From: Piper betle
Lineage: Eukaryota; Streptophyta; Magnoliopsida; Piperales; Piperaceae
DNA: 64,000 nucleotides
Reading direction: 5' to 3'
Assembly (NCBI GenBank): GCA_033002965.1
Contig: JAURVB010012442.1
Coordinates: 43,897 to 107,896 of the forward strand
In this document: in pieces, positions 49,748-61,982 of the stretch
Layout of the letters: each line of letters begins with the position of its first letter
Numbering within the stretch: position 1 is the stretch's first letter
Position numbers and translations under genes: made by a program
Notes under the pieces: model-generated
What the model saw: the letters and a program-made list of their open reading frames with translations, nothing else
The model's database searches: none
Told to the model about the DNA's origin: nothing

Positions 49748-52700
49748 TCAATCTTTTGAATACGTTTCTGCATAGTCGATGATTTTCCGTTTGACATGCT
49801 GGACATGTGAAGACAGAGGTTAAGCAAACATTATATAACCACTTACACAGCGATATAAGAAAAGTGTCCAATCTAGGCAAAATCAATAAATTACCTTCAA
49901 CTCTTCATGAAGCAGGATAAATATCTTCTTCAGCTTCTTGTGTTTCTAGACAAGGTCAGAACAATTTAGGATACTAGGTAAAATGATCACAAATACCAAA
50001 ATTAGGCCCTTTCCAACCAAATATCTTCTTCCACGTAATCCCAGATATTAAGGGTCAAGGACATGTTCTATGGCCAACGCAAGAATAAAGGGAAAGTTTT
50101 TATCAAGAAATACCCATCCTACCACCGGCCCTCTTCCTTTATCGGGGCTTACAGCGGAAAGAATGAAAGCAAAGCAAGACGTCAACTCATGAGTGAAAGC
50201 ATAGGTTCAAATCTCCAACAAAGATATCTTTTCCCAAAATGTTTATGAGCAAATAAAAATCTCAAATCCAAATTAATTCTAAAATAACATGTTATCTAGA
50301 TAAGCCAAATGCTCTTCATAGATTCAACCTGCCAGCATTCAAATTTCAACCAACGTCTTCCAACCATTGTTTTGATTAACACATAGGAGGTGTTTAATTA
50401 GTAAGTTAACATTAGGCATCAAAATATCTAATAACTTTCTTTTTTACAGAGACAAAGCAGCTTACAGTGCACATGACTGTAGGCTATGTATGCACCAATT
50501 ACACACAAAATTTAACAAAGACAATACTTCGGGGGATAAAAGATGTAAGATACATACTGTTCCATCTCGATGATATGACTCGTTCAGCTGCTCAAGGATG
50601 TAAGAATATCTCTCTGCATCTTTTCCTTTAGCAAGGTCGAGTTCATGACCAAGTTCTAGAAAATAATTTCTGCAAATAATGATACCGCCATTTTTTAAAA
50701 CAATTAATATATGCACTGAAAGCTAAACCAGTACAAGGTCAGTCAACTTTCCAAGTCTATTTAAGAGATTACCGGTACTCTTCTAGTTTTCTGCGCAATG
50801 AGCAGTAGTGGTCGTACATCTCTAAATACTCCTTTACGTATTCTTTGTATCTGGCAGGATCAAGTAAAATTTGGACATTAGGGAACAGACGAGGAGTTTC
50901 TTAACAGTGCACATAGTTATTTAAAAATAGTATCTAAATAACAAGGCAGGCAAATATTCAATCTTCTGCAGAAAAGAAAAAAAATAAAGGAAAAACTCAT
51001 TAAAGAAGTCTAAGATCCTAATTTGGAAAATCAGGCATGCAAAGATTAGCAATTTCCAACAACTGAATGTAAAATATACTAGCAGATGCCATTGTTCTGA
51101 TGCAAAGAATAAGAAGAAAGCAGAAAAAGAACATACTGCAAGTGATCTTGAATGTGACCCTTCAGATTCGGTTCATTTTTTTCATACTTAAGGTAGACTG
51201 AATAGTCTTCATCAGATGAAGAATCCCTACTCTTTCTCTCGTTGGAACATGAATTAGCATAACCTTTGCGTTTATCATTTGAGGCCATTTTATGAACTTT
51301 GTCTGCTTTCTTCTGTTTTGAAACATCTGATTTTACAGTCTGTCTGCCAAACTTGGACTCCAGAGAAACTGATGTCTTCCTGCCGGCTCCATCACTGGAA
51401 GTTTTCCTTACTTTTTAGAGGAATGTGCCAGCTTATCTGACTGAAATCCACCAACAGAATCCACTTGCTCATTTGCCAAATGCTGACCTTTTTTAGGGTC
51501 TTCAGATTCATCTTCTAAAGTTTTTCTCTTATAACCATCTTGGTTCGAAACAGTCTTAGATTTGGAAGGTGAGATTCTTCTTGACGGTTGCACTGATTCC
51601 TCCTGATTTTTTCCTTTGACCACGTTACTCAAGTTATCTGAAACATTTAGCCTATTGTCCAAAGATTTGGTCAAATTTTTTATCCCACATTCCTGAACCT
51701 GCATCTCTTCAGAACGAAGAGCATCACGGCCATCATCAAGTGACTTGAAGGAACACTTTCTATCAAATTTCCTTTTCTGCCCTTCCACTTCTCCAAGCAA
51801 AGGCTCACGAAATTCCCCCAACTCTAAATCTGATAACTCTCTAGTGAGAACGCTTCCTTTCATTTCCCGTATAGAACTATGTGACTTCCCATTCCTGTCA
51901 CCATAACTCATGCAAAGTGAATCAAATTGTGCCTCACCAGCCATGCTGTCCTTACTATTTCTCATAACACCCATGTCCATAGAATGACTGCTTTCATAAG
52001 CAGAACCTTTGTTCGGCTGCTTATCATCTGCATGGTCACTTCTAAGAGAAGATTCATCAATTTCTAATGGAAAATCATAGTCTCGATCAAACTTTGCAGT
52101 TCCTTGATTCTGGGGGAATTTGCAGTTCATAATCTTTGAATTTTCATGACCATGGTGCAAATTGTCTGGGGGCACAGAAATAGTAGTTGCTCCTTGGTTA
52201 GGCCTTCTTTGTGGCTCAGAAAAGTTGTTCTCGTTCCCATTGCGAATTGGTTCTTGCTTCGAAGTCTCTGCTTTCAATCTTTTATTATTTTCAGGTTTAG
52301 CATGCAAAAGATTTGGATCAGGTCTTTTGTGTTTCATTTTGCCCACTCTTTTTTTATCATCAGACTGCCCATGGTCCAAATTCATCGGACTATGCTTATC
52401 CTGCTGGCTTATCTTCCTGCCTATGTCATTTCTATAAGAGCCAAATCGGTTCCCATTCTCCCCTTGCTTATCACAAGCTGGACTCGAAAGTGATTCTCTA
52501 TCCAAGGATCTTGAGTTTTTTTATGCCCTAAAATGTTACTGACATCCTCAAGTTCATTTTCTTGATTATGACTGTTGACATGATTTGAAGCTGGAGATTC
52601 TTTTGTTATGTCAATATCAATGTCATCCATATCATCGTCGCCTTCACACACTTCAATTGGCCTCGAGCCAAATTTTAAAGGTACAAGAAGATTGCTCCTG

Positions 52701-55700
52701 CTCTCGTTCGGTATTTTCTGGCCAAGCTCAAAAGCATTTGTTTTGCAGTCCATTCTTGAAACTGCATCTAAAGATTTTTTCTCTACTTCCTTTTCATCAT
52801 CACTTGTCATAATATCAACATCCACATCTGAACCTTCCTTGCCACTAGAAGTACCATCACTCTCACTATCACTACTAGTCCCGCTCCTACTTCCAGCAGG
52901 ACTTCTACTTTTGCTTTGGCTACCGCTATCACTTCCACTATCACTACTATCACTCTCACTATCACTGTCACTTCCAGTTTCACTGGAGCTATCAGCTTTT
53001 CCTTCGTTATTACTAGTAAATTTCCTGCCATCTGTATCAGGCGAATTATGATGGCTATCAATTCCTCCACCAAGATTATTTGTTTCATCATCAAATGCTA
53101 AATCTAACTGTGTCTGGAGTTCACATTCATCAATATTGCCTTTCTCGACATCAGGAACAGGAGTTTGAAGGCGCACTGACTCAGGGGAACTGCAAAGAAA
53201 AGAAAATATTGTTCATATTAAATTTATGAGATGAATGCCCAAATGCAAGCACTTCCTCACAACGTTCTGACACATTACAAGTAACCATGAAGATTTATGC
53301 AACAATGCACTTTTTATACCTTCCACTCTCAGACAATGACTTCTTTATGCCCTCCAATGTAACTCCAGGTTTCAAAATATATCTTCCTGGAGCTTGGAAC
53401 GTTGCAATCTGGTACTCAAAATGAAGAGCATCTCGGGAGATTACTATCATCTAATGCAAGAAATCTCAAGATATAGGTGGAGATTACCTTTTTCACAATC
53501 CCCTCAATCTTCTTCCCAGAGTTTGGATGCGTATCAATCACTGCCTTTTCCAATGCCTAGAATCCATCCCGGAATGCAAAAGTATGTCAGTTAAAATCGC
53601 ATGGAAAATCTACCTCAACCAGAAATGATTCAAGACATAGAAAAGTTTAAAAAATGTCCACAAAAGAAAGTTGTACAAAGCCTCGGTGAAATATGTACAT
53701 CATAATTATTTTGCACAATAGTTCCATCTAGATATTGATGCATGCAATATAAGCGCGAGAAGTATTACTGCCACAAATGCATTAGATGAAGTAATTAAGA
53801 TTCACAGCCAGCAGTAAATCTACTGGCCAATCTACAAATTTTGAACTTTTTTCATCATTCACAGCCAGCAGTATATTTACAGGCCAATCTACAAATTTTG
53901 ACCTCTTTTCATCATTCACAGCCAGCAGTAAATCTACCAGCCAATCTACAAATTTTGAACTCTTTTCATCTTCTATCAAAATCATCTAAGTTTTCACTCC
54001 TACTCTAGTGTATATGAACCCACCCCCCTTAACGCACAGCCAACCTATTATCAGAATATCCATTTATAAAAAAAAAGAGAAAATTACAGTTACAAATAAC
54101 CATCTCCTCACAGGATAATAATGACGAAGTAAAGAACCAAACTGAAACCTTCCGAAATGAACACCATCCAGCAGAAGGTTCAAAAAAATCTGAATACTAA
54201 ATGAAACAAAGAAAAGCCCTTAATTCTTTGCATCATCAATCACAATCTACGGAAATTGAAGATGACAAGAATGATTAGGTAAAGAGGTTAGGACCTTTAA
54301 ATTCATTCCCTTGGGATTTTCCATAAGAAGGTGAATCAAAGCGCTTTGTAAATCCCCTGGTAAGATTTGAAGACCAATATCAGGTCGTAGCATATCTGAC
54401 TCAGAAGCCCTACCAAGTAGCTCCCTCTCAGAACCAGCATTCTCTTCTTTTCCAGATATTTCGAAGTTAAAGGAAACGCCTTCTACTGCTTTAAGCTTCT
54501 TGAGATTACTTCCGGCTGGAGATGTAGATGGAGCAAGTCCAAACTTTAGAGGGGATGACTGCTGAGGAGACAAAGAGGGCCGGCCTTTTTGAATATTTGT
54601 AGAGACTCCAGATTTAAAAGTGGATTTAGGTGGTCCTGCAGTTTGATTTTAAAAAGAAAGAAGAAAAACATGAAGAAAGATTGAATGACAGAATGAAAAT
54701 GTGTGCATACGCAATGTACGTGGTATCTACCATATTCACCTTGACTTGCTTCATTTTTATTCTTCTTGAAAGCAACCTCTTTTTTATGCTTGAAATGAAA
54801 CCTCCTCATGTTACCTGCATAAATGTGATCATTAGGATATTAAACTAAGATGAAATATTCATAAAAGGCAATGATGACAACTACAGCATCAGTCTTATAG
54901 TTAATAAACTAATAATGCATGCAACCAAGCTAAACTCCCTTATGCTTTTACCAATGAACTAGGAGGGAACAATTATTTAACTTTTAAAGTACAAAATTCA
55001 AAACAAGTCCATTGCAACGAGACAAGGTCTTCTACAATTGAGGGCTAAATTTCCACTAAATTTCACCTTAAACCTCCTATTCCAATATGTAACTTCACGT
55101 AGTTTACTAAAACTTTTAAAAAGAAAAGCCAACTTAGAACCCACCTTCAACTGCTGCTGCAGCCATTGTCCTCGCTGAACTCTTCACAGATGGATTTCCA
55201 GGGTCCAAGACAATAGATCTGTTTGGACAAAAGAAAATTAAAAAGATAACTGTTATAAAATAAACACATTCATAAGATGACCTAGTTTGTAAGGTACCAC
55301 AAGTTTATTTTCTCCATCGATAAAGCCATCAATACGAAAATCATTTGAAAAGAAGCTCATAACTACAGCACTAAGTAAACAGCATGAACACAATGGAACT
55401 CGCAAAAAAGGAGCCATAATATTTTATTTTTTTACTAAAGCTGGGTAAGCAATGAAGTCTTCAAAATGGATGATGAACTCAAAAGTAAAAAACGAACTGA
55501 AACATACTTTCGAGATCTATGCTGGCGCTCAGCCTCCTCAGAACGCATCTTCACATGATTTTTAATGGATTCATCCAGAACACGGTTAATATTCAGCTTG
55601 CGCCACACAGTACCGGATTCAACTAGCAATCCACTTCCATCATGTTCACTTCGACATTCCTTGTAAATATCACACACACCAAGTTCAGAAGACCAAGTGA

Positions 55701-58046
55701 ATCCGAAATCCTTTCCACCCACATCAATAACCTGATATTAAAAAGACCAAGGAAACAATCACCACCAAAAGACCATTTGTTAACTAGAGTTCAAGAAAAA
55801 ATATGCCAATGATTACAATCAAAGACAATCATTTACAACTATCTCTTGAATTTCAAATTATAGATCCTGTAGGATTGGATCTAGCAGTCAACATCAGTTC
55901 TACGACCTATGCTTGAGATCTCAATCTGTTCTATACATAATGACACTAAATATAAAATCATTGGTTCAAAGCCCTGATAACAAATAGAAGTCAATGCTCA
56001 TATTTTTCACAATACAATTGAGATTCTCTAAATTCTATACCTATTAGCTATTTTTTACAATTAGCTTCAAATTTTCTCTGCTCTTCACAATTTTGACTTC
56101 TATAAAATGGAGTCAATTACAGTTTCAATAACAGTGAAATTCATCAGTTAACTCCCTATTTTCACAACATTCTCTAAAATATCGAATGTTCTCTATCTAT
56201 GACAATAATATTACCATAATCACCCCCTCAGGGCCCTGTATAAGAATTAAAATAAAGTCTCATTTGCTTTCAGAATTTTTTGCTATGCCTCTCTCCAAAC
56301 CATAAAAAAAAAAAATGCTCTAACATGCACCAAAAATGCTGACATCCTGCAAATTCTAATTCTAAAATAAATTGCTTCTACGGAGCCACCTTTGGCAATA
56401 AAAAATTAGATTGAAGTTCTAAACTTCGCCAACTTTGCACATTCTGAAAGGTAGATAGAAATTGAAACCATGAAGTTTTAGAGATTCACCTTAAAATTCT
56501 CTAATTCCTATACCAATTGGATATTTTACAATTAGCTTTAAATTATCAATACTTTCTCTAATTTGCTTTTTTGAAAACTAAATGGAGTGATCATAGCAAG
56601 ATAGCAATGTGCAGTAGCCAACTCTCTATTCATGATAATAGTATTACCATAATCACAATGCTGAAGAATACCAGTAAAGCCTCCCTTTCTTAAGAACTCT
56701 TTCCTACATCTATCACTCAGAAGATCATCACACTAAAGCTTCAAGAAACACTTGAAACAGGAACTGTCCTGAGAATTCTAATTTCTACTGAAAATTCCTT
56801 ACATAGAAGCCATCTTTGTCACTCAAAAGCTACATAAAATTCTAAATTCACAAAGTTCTAATGTTAAATTCTTCCATAGAGCACTGAAAACTACATTCAA
56901 GCTCAAAATTTTGCCAATTTCTAATACAATTTTCTTTTTCTATAGAGCCATATTTGGCAGTAAAAAGCTACATTGAAGCTCAAAACTTTCACCAATGTCT
57001 AGCGTACATTTCTTTCATAGCAGTCAAACTTCGACACTCAAAAAAGCTAAATTGAAGCTCAACTTCACCAACTTCTAAAGCAAATTTCTTCTGTAGCAGC
57101 CATATTTAAAATTCAAAAGCCACTTTAAAGATACAAAATTCGCAAATTTCTAATCTAAATTTCTTCCACAGCAGCCATTTTTCGGTCACTCGAAAACTAC
57201 ATTGAAGCTCAGAACTTGCCCAATTTCTTATGCAAATTTCTTCCATTGAAGCCATAATTAGGACCTAAAATAAAGCAGAAGCTCAAAATTTCCCAATTTT
57301 TTCTTCCATAGCAGCCACATCTGGCACTGAAAAATTACGCCCAAGCTCGAAAATTCCACTAACTTCCCATCTAAATTTCTTCTATAGCAGCCACCTTTGT
57401 CCCTAAAAATCCCCAATGCACCAATTTATAATGTTAATTTCTTCTATGGCCGCCATATCCAGCGCTAAAAAGGTCCACAGAAGCCAAAATATCACCAATT
57501 TTTTAACCTAAATTCCAAATTTAACAACATTAGTCATAGTTGTCACTCCCAAAGCTACATTGAAGCTTAAAATCCTCACCAATTTCCAACCAAAATTCTT
57601 CCTGTGCAGTTCATCTTCAGCATTTTTTTTAAAATACTCATTGAAGCTCAATTTTTCCCCAGATTCCAACCTAAATTCTACCACTGCACTCATAATTGTC
57701 ACTAATAAAAAAACTTTATTGAAGCTAAAAACTTCCCCAATTTCTAACCTAAATTCTTCCACTACAGTGATCTTCGGCACTCCATGAAAAATGAAGCTCA
57801 AAACCTGTTTAATTCAACAAATTTCCAAACCCAGAAAAAGAGGTTCGAACCCATTACGTTCTCAGAATTTTGTGAAAAGGCGTCGAATTTGATCCTCGCC
57901 GACCCTCCCTGTGCCTCAACGCGCTTGATCTCCTCCAACAGGTCCGGCGACAGCCGGATCATCAACCCGTACGCCAACCTCTCCGACGACACCAGGCCGA
58001 ACGTCTCCTCGGCCGCCGCCGCCGCCGCCACCGCCGCCTTACCCAT
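49748..58046 (-). CDS. Plant ELL-like transcription elongation protein (occludin/ELL domain), 12 exons
   Basis: ELL proteins stimulate RNA polymerase II elongation. The minus-strand exons are 58046-57858, 55731-55508, 55218-55145, 54814-54740, 54635-54295, 53556-53488, 53408-53320, 53189-51137, 50850-50773, 50669-50558, 49945-49895 and 49798-49748. All phases agree if two one-base losses in exon 8 are allowed, giving 1135 residues. It begins MGKAAVAAAAAAEE. A winged-helix-like stretch spans exons 5-7 (LIHLLMENPKGMNL, GKKIEGIVKK, FQAPGRYILKPG). The long exon 8 is acidic and Ser-rich with SD/SE repeats. The C terminus (GHIQDHLQYKEYVKEYLEMY, ELGHELDLAKGKDAERYSYI, HKKLKKIFILLHEELKHVKR) matches the occludin homology domain of ELL. 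The frame breaks fall in T7 at 52516-52522 and T5 at 51411-51415. Relatives are often labelled dentin sialophosphoprotein-like. Confidence 0.85.
51408..53189 (-). other. Exon 8 of the ELL-like gene: two homopolymer frameshifts
   Basis: Reading on the minus strand, the frame with the acidic Ser/Asp stretch meets the A7 run at 52516-52522. The downstream conserved reading (SRSLDRESLSSPACDKQGEN) is in the frame that needs one more base. The next break is at the A5 run 51411-51415, where the frame would end at TAA; one more base carries it into VRKTSSDGAGRKTS and on to the occludin domain. Both flanks are long and free of stops, so the breaks are isolated. Confidence 0.85.
53806..53965. repeat. 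Three-copy minisatellite in intron 5 of the ELL-like gene
   Basis: A unit of about 60 bases contains CAGCCAGCAGTA, then CCAATCTACAAATTTTGA and TTTTCATCATTCA. It is repeated three times with small changes. The repeat produces an artificial repetitive open frame on the minus strand, which should not be annotated as protein. Confidence 0.92.
56390..57800. repeat. Degenerate minisatellite filling intron 1 of the ELL-like gene
   Basis: Units of roughly 60-80 bases recur about 15 times. The loose consensus is CTAAATTTCTTCCATAGCAG, CCA.(A/T)TTTGGCACT, AAAAAGCTACATTGAAGCTC, AAAA(C/T)TTC(A/G)CCAATTTCTAA. Spacing and sequence drift along the array. The repeats begin within about 60 bases of exon 1 and cover much of the 2.1 kb first intron, where enhancers are often found in plants. 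Confidence 0.85.
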
Positions 58047-58380
58047 TGACCCCCTCCCGATGGAAAGCCGCGAGCTTCCCGCTCCGCCGCCGCCGTTTAC
58101 GGCGGGCCGGGGCAGGGCCGGGGGATGAGGCGCTTGGCCCCCCGCCCACCGCCGCCGCTGCCGCGGCCCATCTTGGCCGAACCCCCGAACATCGGAGGGA
58201 TGGAGCGCCGCCGCTGGAGTTCACCGAAAGGTCACCGGAGGGTTGCCGGAGTTATAGCCGCCGCCGGGGAGCGCCGCCATGGACGAGGGGGAAAGGGGGC
58301 GGCGGTTGGGTGGGTTTTTATAACCTTCTTAATCGGATCTTTGGCGGGTCTGACCCGATTGCAAGTTATAAGTTATAACC
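58047..58380 (-). promoter_or_regulatory. GC-rich 5' UTR/promoter region of the ELL-like gene
   Basis: Directly upstream of the start codon on the minus strand lies a GC-rich, CpG-rich block of about 300 bases with many GCCGCC words. The surroundings are AT-rich. The open frames inside it on both strands are composition artefacts. It probably holds the 5' UTR and core promoter. I see no clear TATA box, which is common for housekeeping genes. Confidence 0.5.
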
Positions 58381-58640
58381 GTACGAGAAGAAATTAGAAT
58401 CGGAATAAGTTATAGAGAGTTACTAAATTGAATTGAATTGGTTTAAATCGATCAAGAATTAATTTAGTTGAATTGGTCTAAATTAGTTATATATAATAAT
58501 TTGATAACTTATAATATAAATATGTAAAAGTTAAATATTGATGTTATTTTGATATTATTGTGTGTATTATATTTTATGATATTTTTAGATTTTTTTGAAT
58601 TATTTAGAATTAGTTATTATTTTTGACTCGAGTCGGAGTT
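58381..58640. other. AT-rich intergenic gap
   Basis: A short AT-rich stretch between the ELL-like promoter region and the gypsy element. Nothing recognised. Confidence 0.5.
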
Positions 58641-59099
58641 GAATCAACTTTTAATTATGACAATATCACCGTTATATTTCTTTCCCTCATTCACTCCCTT
58701 GACGTGCCTTGCTCCTTCACCCCTACTACCGCCTGGCTGTCGTGCTGCCCCCCTCCTCCTATTGGCCCTACCCCATCCCCCCTATGCCCCCTGCCCTGCT
58801 GTTACAGCCTTAGTCCGAGGATGTGCCGGGTGCGCGGGATTGGGCAGTTGTTCCCATGCATGCCGGGTCCGACACGAGTAGCACGGGGCTATTCGAGTGG
58901 TGAAACAACTGGTTGAGGCTAACACGGTGTTGCAGTTGCAAGTAACGAAGTGCCGAGCATGAGTCAGTCGGAGACCAGATAAACCTCAAGATGATCGAGA
59001 CAGGTGCTGGTGACCGAGCACTTGGGCGTCGATCATGATCGAGCATTGGTGCCGAGAACCGAGCGCGAGGACTCGAGGTTGATCGCTGCGTGCGGATCA

Positions 59100-59350
59100 C
59101 GGAGTGCCGGGTGTGCGCTGGTTCGATGCTGGTGTGCGATCGCTAGCGTGCGCGAGCGAGGAGCGAGCGTGATCGAGCGCTGCCGAGACTTCGGTGCAGC
59201 GTGCTCGAGCATTGACGCGAGCGTGAGCGAGCGCTGCCGAGATAGCGGTGCAGCGTGCGCGAGCGTGGGGCGCTAGCGGGATTTTGATCGAGCCATGACC
59301 AAGGCCTAGCGAGCGTTGCCGAGACATGGGTGCAGCGTGCGGTGCGACTC
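59100..59350. repeat. GC-rich degenerate repeats in the presumed gypsy LTR
   Basis: The phrase GAGCG(C/T)TGCCGAGA, five or six variable bases, then GGTGCAGCGTGC occurs three times, at about 59176, 59231 and 59310. It is embedded in GAGCG-rich sequence. This is a local expansion in the presumed U3 part of the LTR. Confidence 0.75.
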
Positions 59351-59848
59351 AAGTAGCGAGCAGGTAGCGGTAGCGAGTTGCGGTATCACGCTACGTGACC
59401 GAGACCTGGTGAACGAGCATGCACGAGCAGTGGCGAGCACGTGATCGGTAGCGATGGTCTGGCTGCACCAACATGATCGATGGATGGAGTTGATCGGTAC
59501 TGATGGCTTATCGGTAGCAGGGGTTATCGGTGGTGCGTCTGGGACGTGCACGAGGTTGCTGGATGGTCGAGCCGAAGACTTGGGTCGAGCCAGGGTGGTT
59601 GGACGTGGTGGTTGTAACTAACTACCAGCGCTGGACTTTGTTTGCCGATAGAGATGGGGAAGATCTTGATCGGAATCTTGGAGATAAGGTTGCAACTGAA
59701 TTTGGAGATAAGCACGCCCAGGCTGGATTGAATTGAGACGTCAAGAGAGTCCAGATTCGTGGGAGATCTTGGAGATAATCTTTTGGGAAAAGATTATGCT
59801 CAGATTGTGGTTTATCTTGAAACTGAATTCCAGCAACGTGGAGACTCC

Positions 59849-59856
59849 TATATAAG
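59849..59856 (+). promoter_or_regulatory. TATA box in the presumed gypsy 5' LTR
   Basis: The sequence CCTATATAAGGAGG is a strong plant-type TATA context on the same strand as gag-pol and about 970 bases upstream of the gag start. Transcription of the element probably starts about 30 bases downstream. Confidence 0.6.
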
Positions 59857-60716
59857 GAGGAAGCCAACGTGGGAAAAAGGAAGAACTGCCGAGAGGGGTC
59901 TTGGTGGAGCGTCGTGATCTGTTTTGTGGAGAAGACGGAAACCTCAACAAGCAAACTCGTGGAGTGCTGCAGATCGATTCCGGGAATTGATTCTTCATGA
60001 GTTCATCGGCATAGGGTTGCTGGTCGTGGTGCTGTGTTTGGAGGTACGACGTGGTTCTTCTCATAACCTAGTTTGCATTACTTGGTTGAGGGTTTTGCAT
60101 GTAAACGAGTAGGTCGTGGGTGGCTGCTCGGGGTTGTGATTTCGTGAGGACAATTGTGAGCGTGGGTGCTTAGTTCTCGCTACTCTTCAGGGGAAGAGTT
60201 GAACACCGTGGGGTTTGCATGTCCATGGTGTAAGCGATCATAGGGGTGATTGCTGTATCCTTGTTTTGTGTTTAATTCAAGGTTGGAACAGGGGTTCCGT
60301 AATTGTGGTGTTGGCGTCTGACTTTGGGTACTAGCAGCGTTCTTTGATTCCGGGAACTTGCTGCGATACCGATCAGGGGATTGGTGTCAGGGTCGGCATT
60401 GGGTGGTCGATCAGGGTCGCCACATACTACTTGCTTGGTTTGCTATTGTGGATGTTTTGAGAATTATCTGTCGGTACCGAACGATATCGTGCACTAGGCA
60501 ATTTGGGTGCCGGTATTTGTGTTCGGCGTGCATCGTGATTTGCAGGAGCGCAGGGGTGTGGCTTCGGGTCTCTTGCAGGAGATCGTCCCGCTACACGTGT
60601 AGTGGGGTTTCTGTTGCGTACTTTGAAGGGAGGCTGGTGTTTCGGGAGCGAAACACGCCGCGCGGTTTGCTGTTGGGGCGAAAAATTTTGTCCCACATAG
60701 AGCGGCCCGTGACAGA

Positions 60717-60727
60717 GGTATCAGAGC
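60717..60727 (+). other. Primer binding site of the gypsy element
   Basis: GGTATCAGAGC matches the initiator-methionine tRNA primer site (TGGTATCAGAGC, with A in place of the first T). It lies just after TGACA, the probable LTR end, and about 90 bases before gag. Confidence 0.8.
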
Positions 60728-60818
60728 TGAGTTTCGGTGTAAACTTGGTCGACGAAGCATCCTGTGAAGAAGTTGCACTATAACCTTCGGGGGAGGGTTC
60801 TCCACATTTACCGGTGAG

Positions 60819-61982
60819 ATGGATACTCGATCCACTGATGCTCTCAGAGAGAGGGTCGCACGGCTGGAAGTGCTGGTAGGAGGGCCTACCAGTGATGGAG
60901 ACGGACATACCGCCTTCGACAAATTGCAGTCTCTGGCAGAAGGGTTGTGGGACTTGAACACTCGGTTTACCACTTGGGCCGAGTCCAGCCAGGTGCGAGG
61001 TGAGACGGCGGAGATGGGAGATCTCCGGGCTGCGGTTGAGGAAATGCACGCAGATGTGGCTTTACTCAAACAAGTGTGGGTAGCGCGGCCTCAGCAGGGT
61101 ATTGCTGATCGTGTAGCAGAAGAAGCCGTTCCAGGAAGGCTCAAGGTGCCCGAGCCAAAGAAGTTCGAGGGGACCAGGTCAGCCAAGGACCTGGAAAACT
61201 TCATCTGGGACATGCAGGAATACTTCACTGCTGCGAAAGTTCCCGAAGATAGACAGGTTTCGATGGCCAGTATGTTTATGACCGGTGATGCCAAGTTATG
61301 GTATAGATGTCGCGCCGAAGAGGATGAAGCAGCTGGTCGACACCGGATTGAGACTTGGGAGTTCTTGAAAAAGGAGCTTCGGGAGCAATTCTCTCCAACC
61401 AACACTACATGGTTGGCGAGGTCTCGATTGCAACGATTGAGGCAGACAGGAACAGTTAGGGATTACGTCAAAGACTTCAGCTCTTGTCTCCTCGACATCA
61501 AGAATATGTCGGAGGATGATAAGTTATTCAACTTTATCAATGGTTTGCAGACTTGGGCGCAGATGGAACTAAAGAGGCAGAAGGTACAGGACTTACCTGC
61601 AGCTTTGGTGGCAGCCGACGCACTGGTGGATATTAGGCCAGGGCCAAGCAACACAGACGTGGGTCCGACTAAGAAACTCCAGGGTGGTCAGGGCAATCAG
61701 CGGGGTGGCACGAGGAAGCCATCCAGGAGGCCGAAGAAGAAGTTTCAGAACTTCAGTGCAGGGAACCAGGACAGGAAGTTAGCTGATCCGAAGAAGTCTG
61801 GGTGCTTTCTGTGCAATGGTCCGCATCTGGCTCGAGAGTGTCCGACCAAGGGCAAGCTCAGCGCCTTGGTGGCCGAAGCAGACCATGACCAGGAGGATGC
61901 GGGTCCTTCTGCTCGAGCATCTACCCTTCAGATACTCGGGGCGTTGAGAGCTGGAAGAGCAGCTTCAGGGGAGCTGATTTGA
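60819..61982 (+). CDS. Gag of the Ty3/gypsy element
   Basis: The capsid/nucleocapsid precursor is 387 codons long. The N part is coiled-coil-like ([13 protein letters not shown]). The retrotransposon gag domain follows: [66 protein letters not shown] basic region precedes the zinc knuckle [14 protein letters not shown]. The frame stops at TGA 61980-61982. That stop overlaps the ATG of pol as TGATG, and the conserved gag-protease junction suggests the two were once one frame. Confidence 0.92.
   Translation: MDTRSTDALRERVARLEVLVGGPTSDGDGHTAFDKLQSLAEGLWDLNTRFTTWAESSQVRGETAEMGDLRAAVEEMHADVALLKQVWVARPQQGIADRVAEEAVPGRLKVPEPKKFEGTRSAKDLENFIWDMQEYFTAAKVPEDRQVSMASMFMTGDAKLWYRCRAEEDEAAGRHRIETWEFLKKELREQFSPTNTTWLARSRLQRLRQTGTVRDYVKDFSSCLLDIKNMSEDDKLFNFINGLQTWAQMELKRQKVQDLPAALVAADALVDIRPGPSNTDVGPTKKLQGGQGNQRGGTRKPSRRPKKKFQNFSAGNQDRKLADPKKSGCFLCNGPHLARECPTKGKLSALVAEADHDQEDAGPSARASTLQILGALRAGRAASGELI

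Noticed and set aside
52608..53051. A 147-codon plus-strand frame rich in Ser and Leu
   Set aside because: It is the antisense shadow of the Ser/Asp-rich part of exon 8 of the ELL-like gene.
53782..53985. A repetitive peptide frame on the minus strand (SKFVDWPVDLLLAVN units)
   Set aside because: It is the translation of a three-copy intronic minisatellite, not a protein repeat.
57798..58378. Plus-strand frames over the start of the ELL-like gene
   Set aside because: They are antisense to exon 1 and its GC-rich 5' region.
60427..61069. Minus-strand frames opposite gag
   Set aside because: They are shadows of the gypsy gag and leader. The plus-strand frame has gag motifs and a zinc knuckle.
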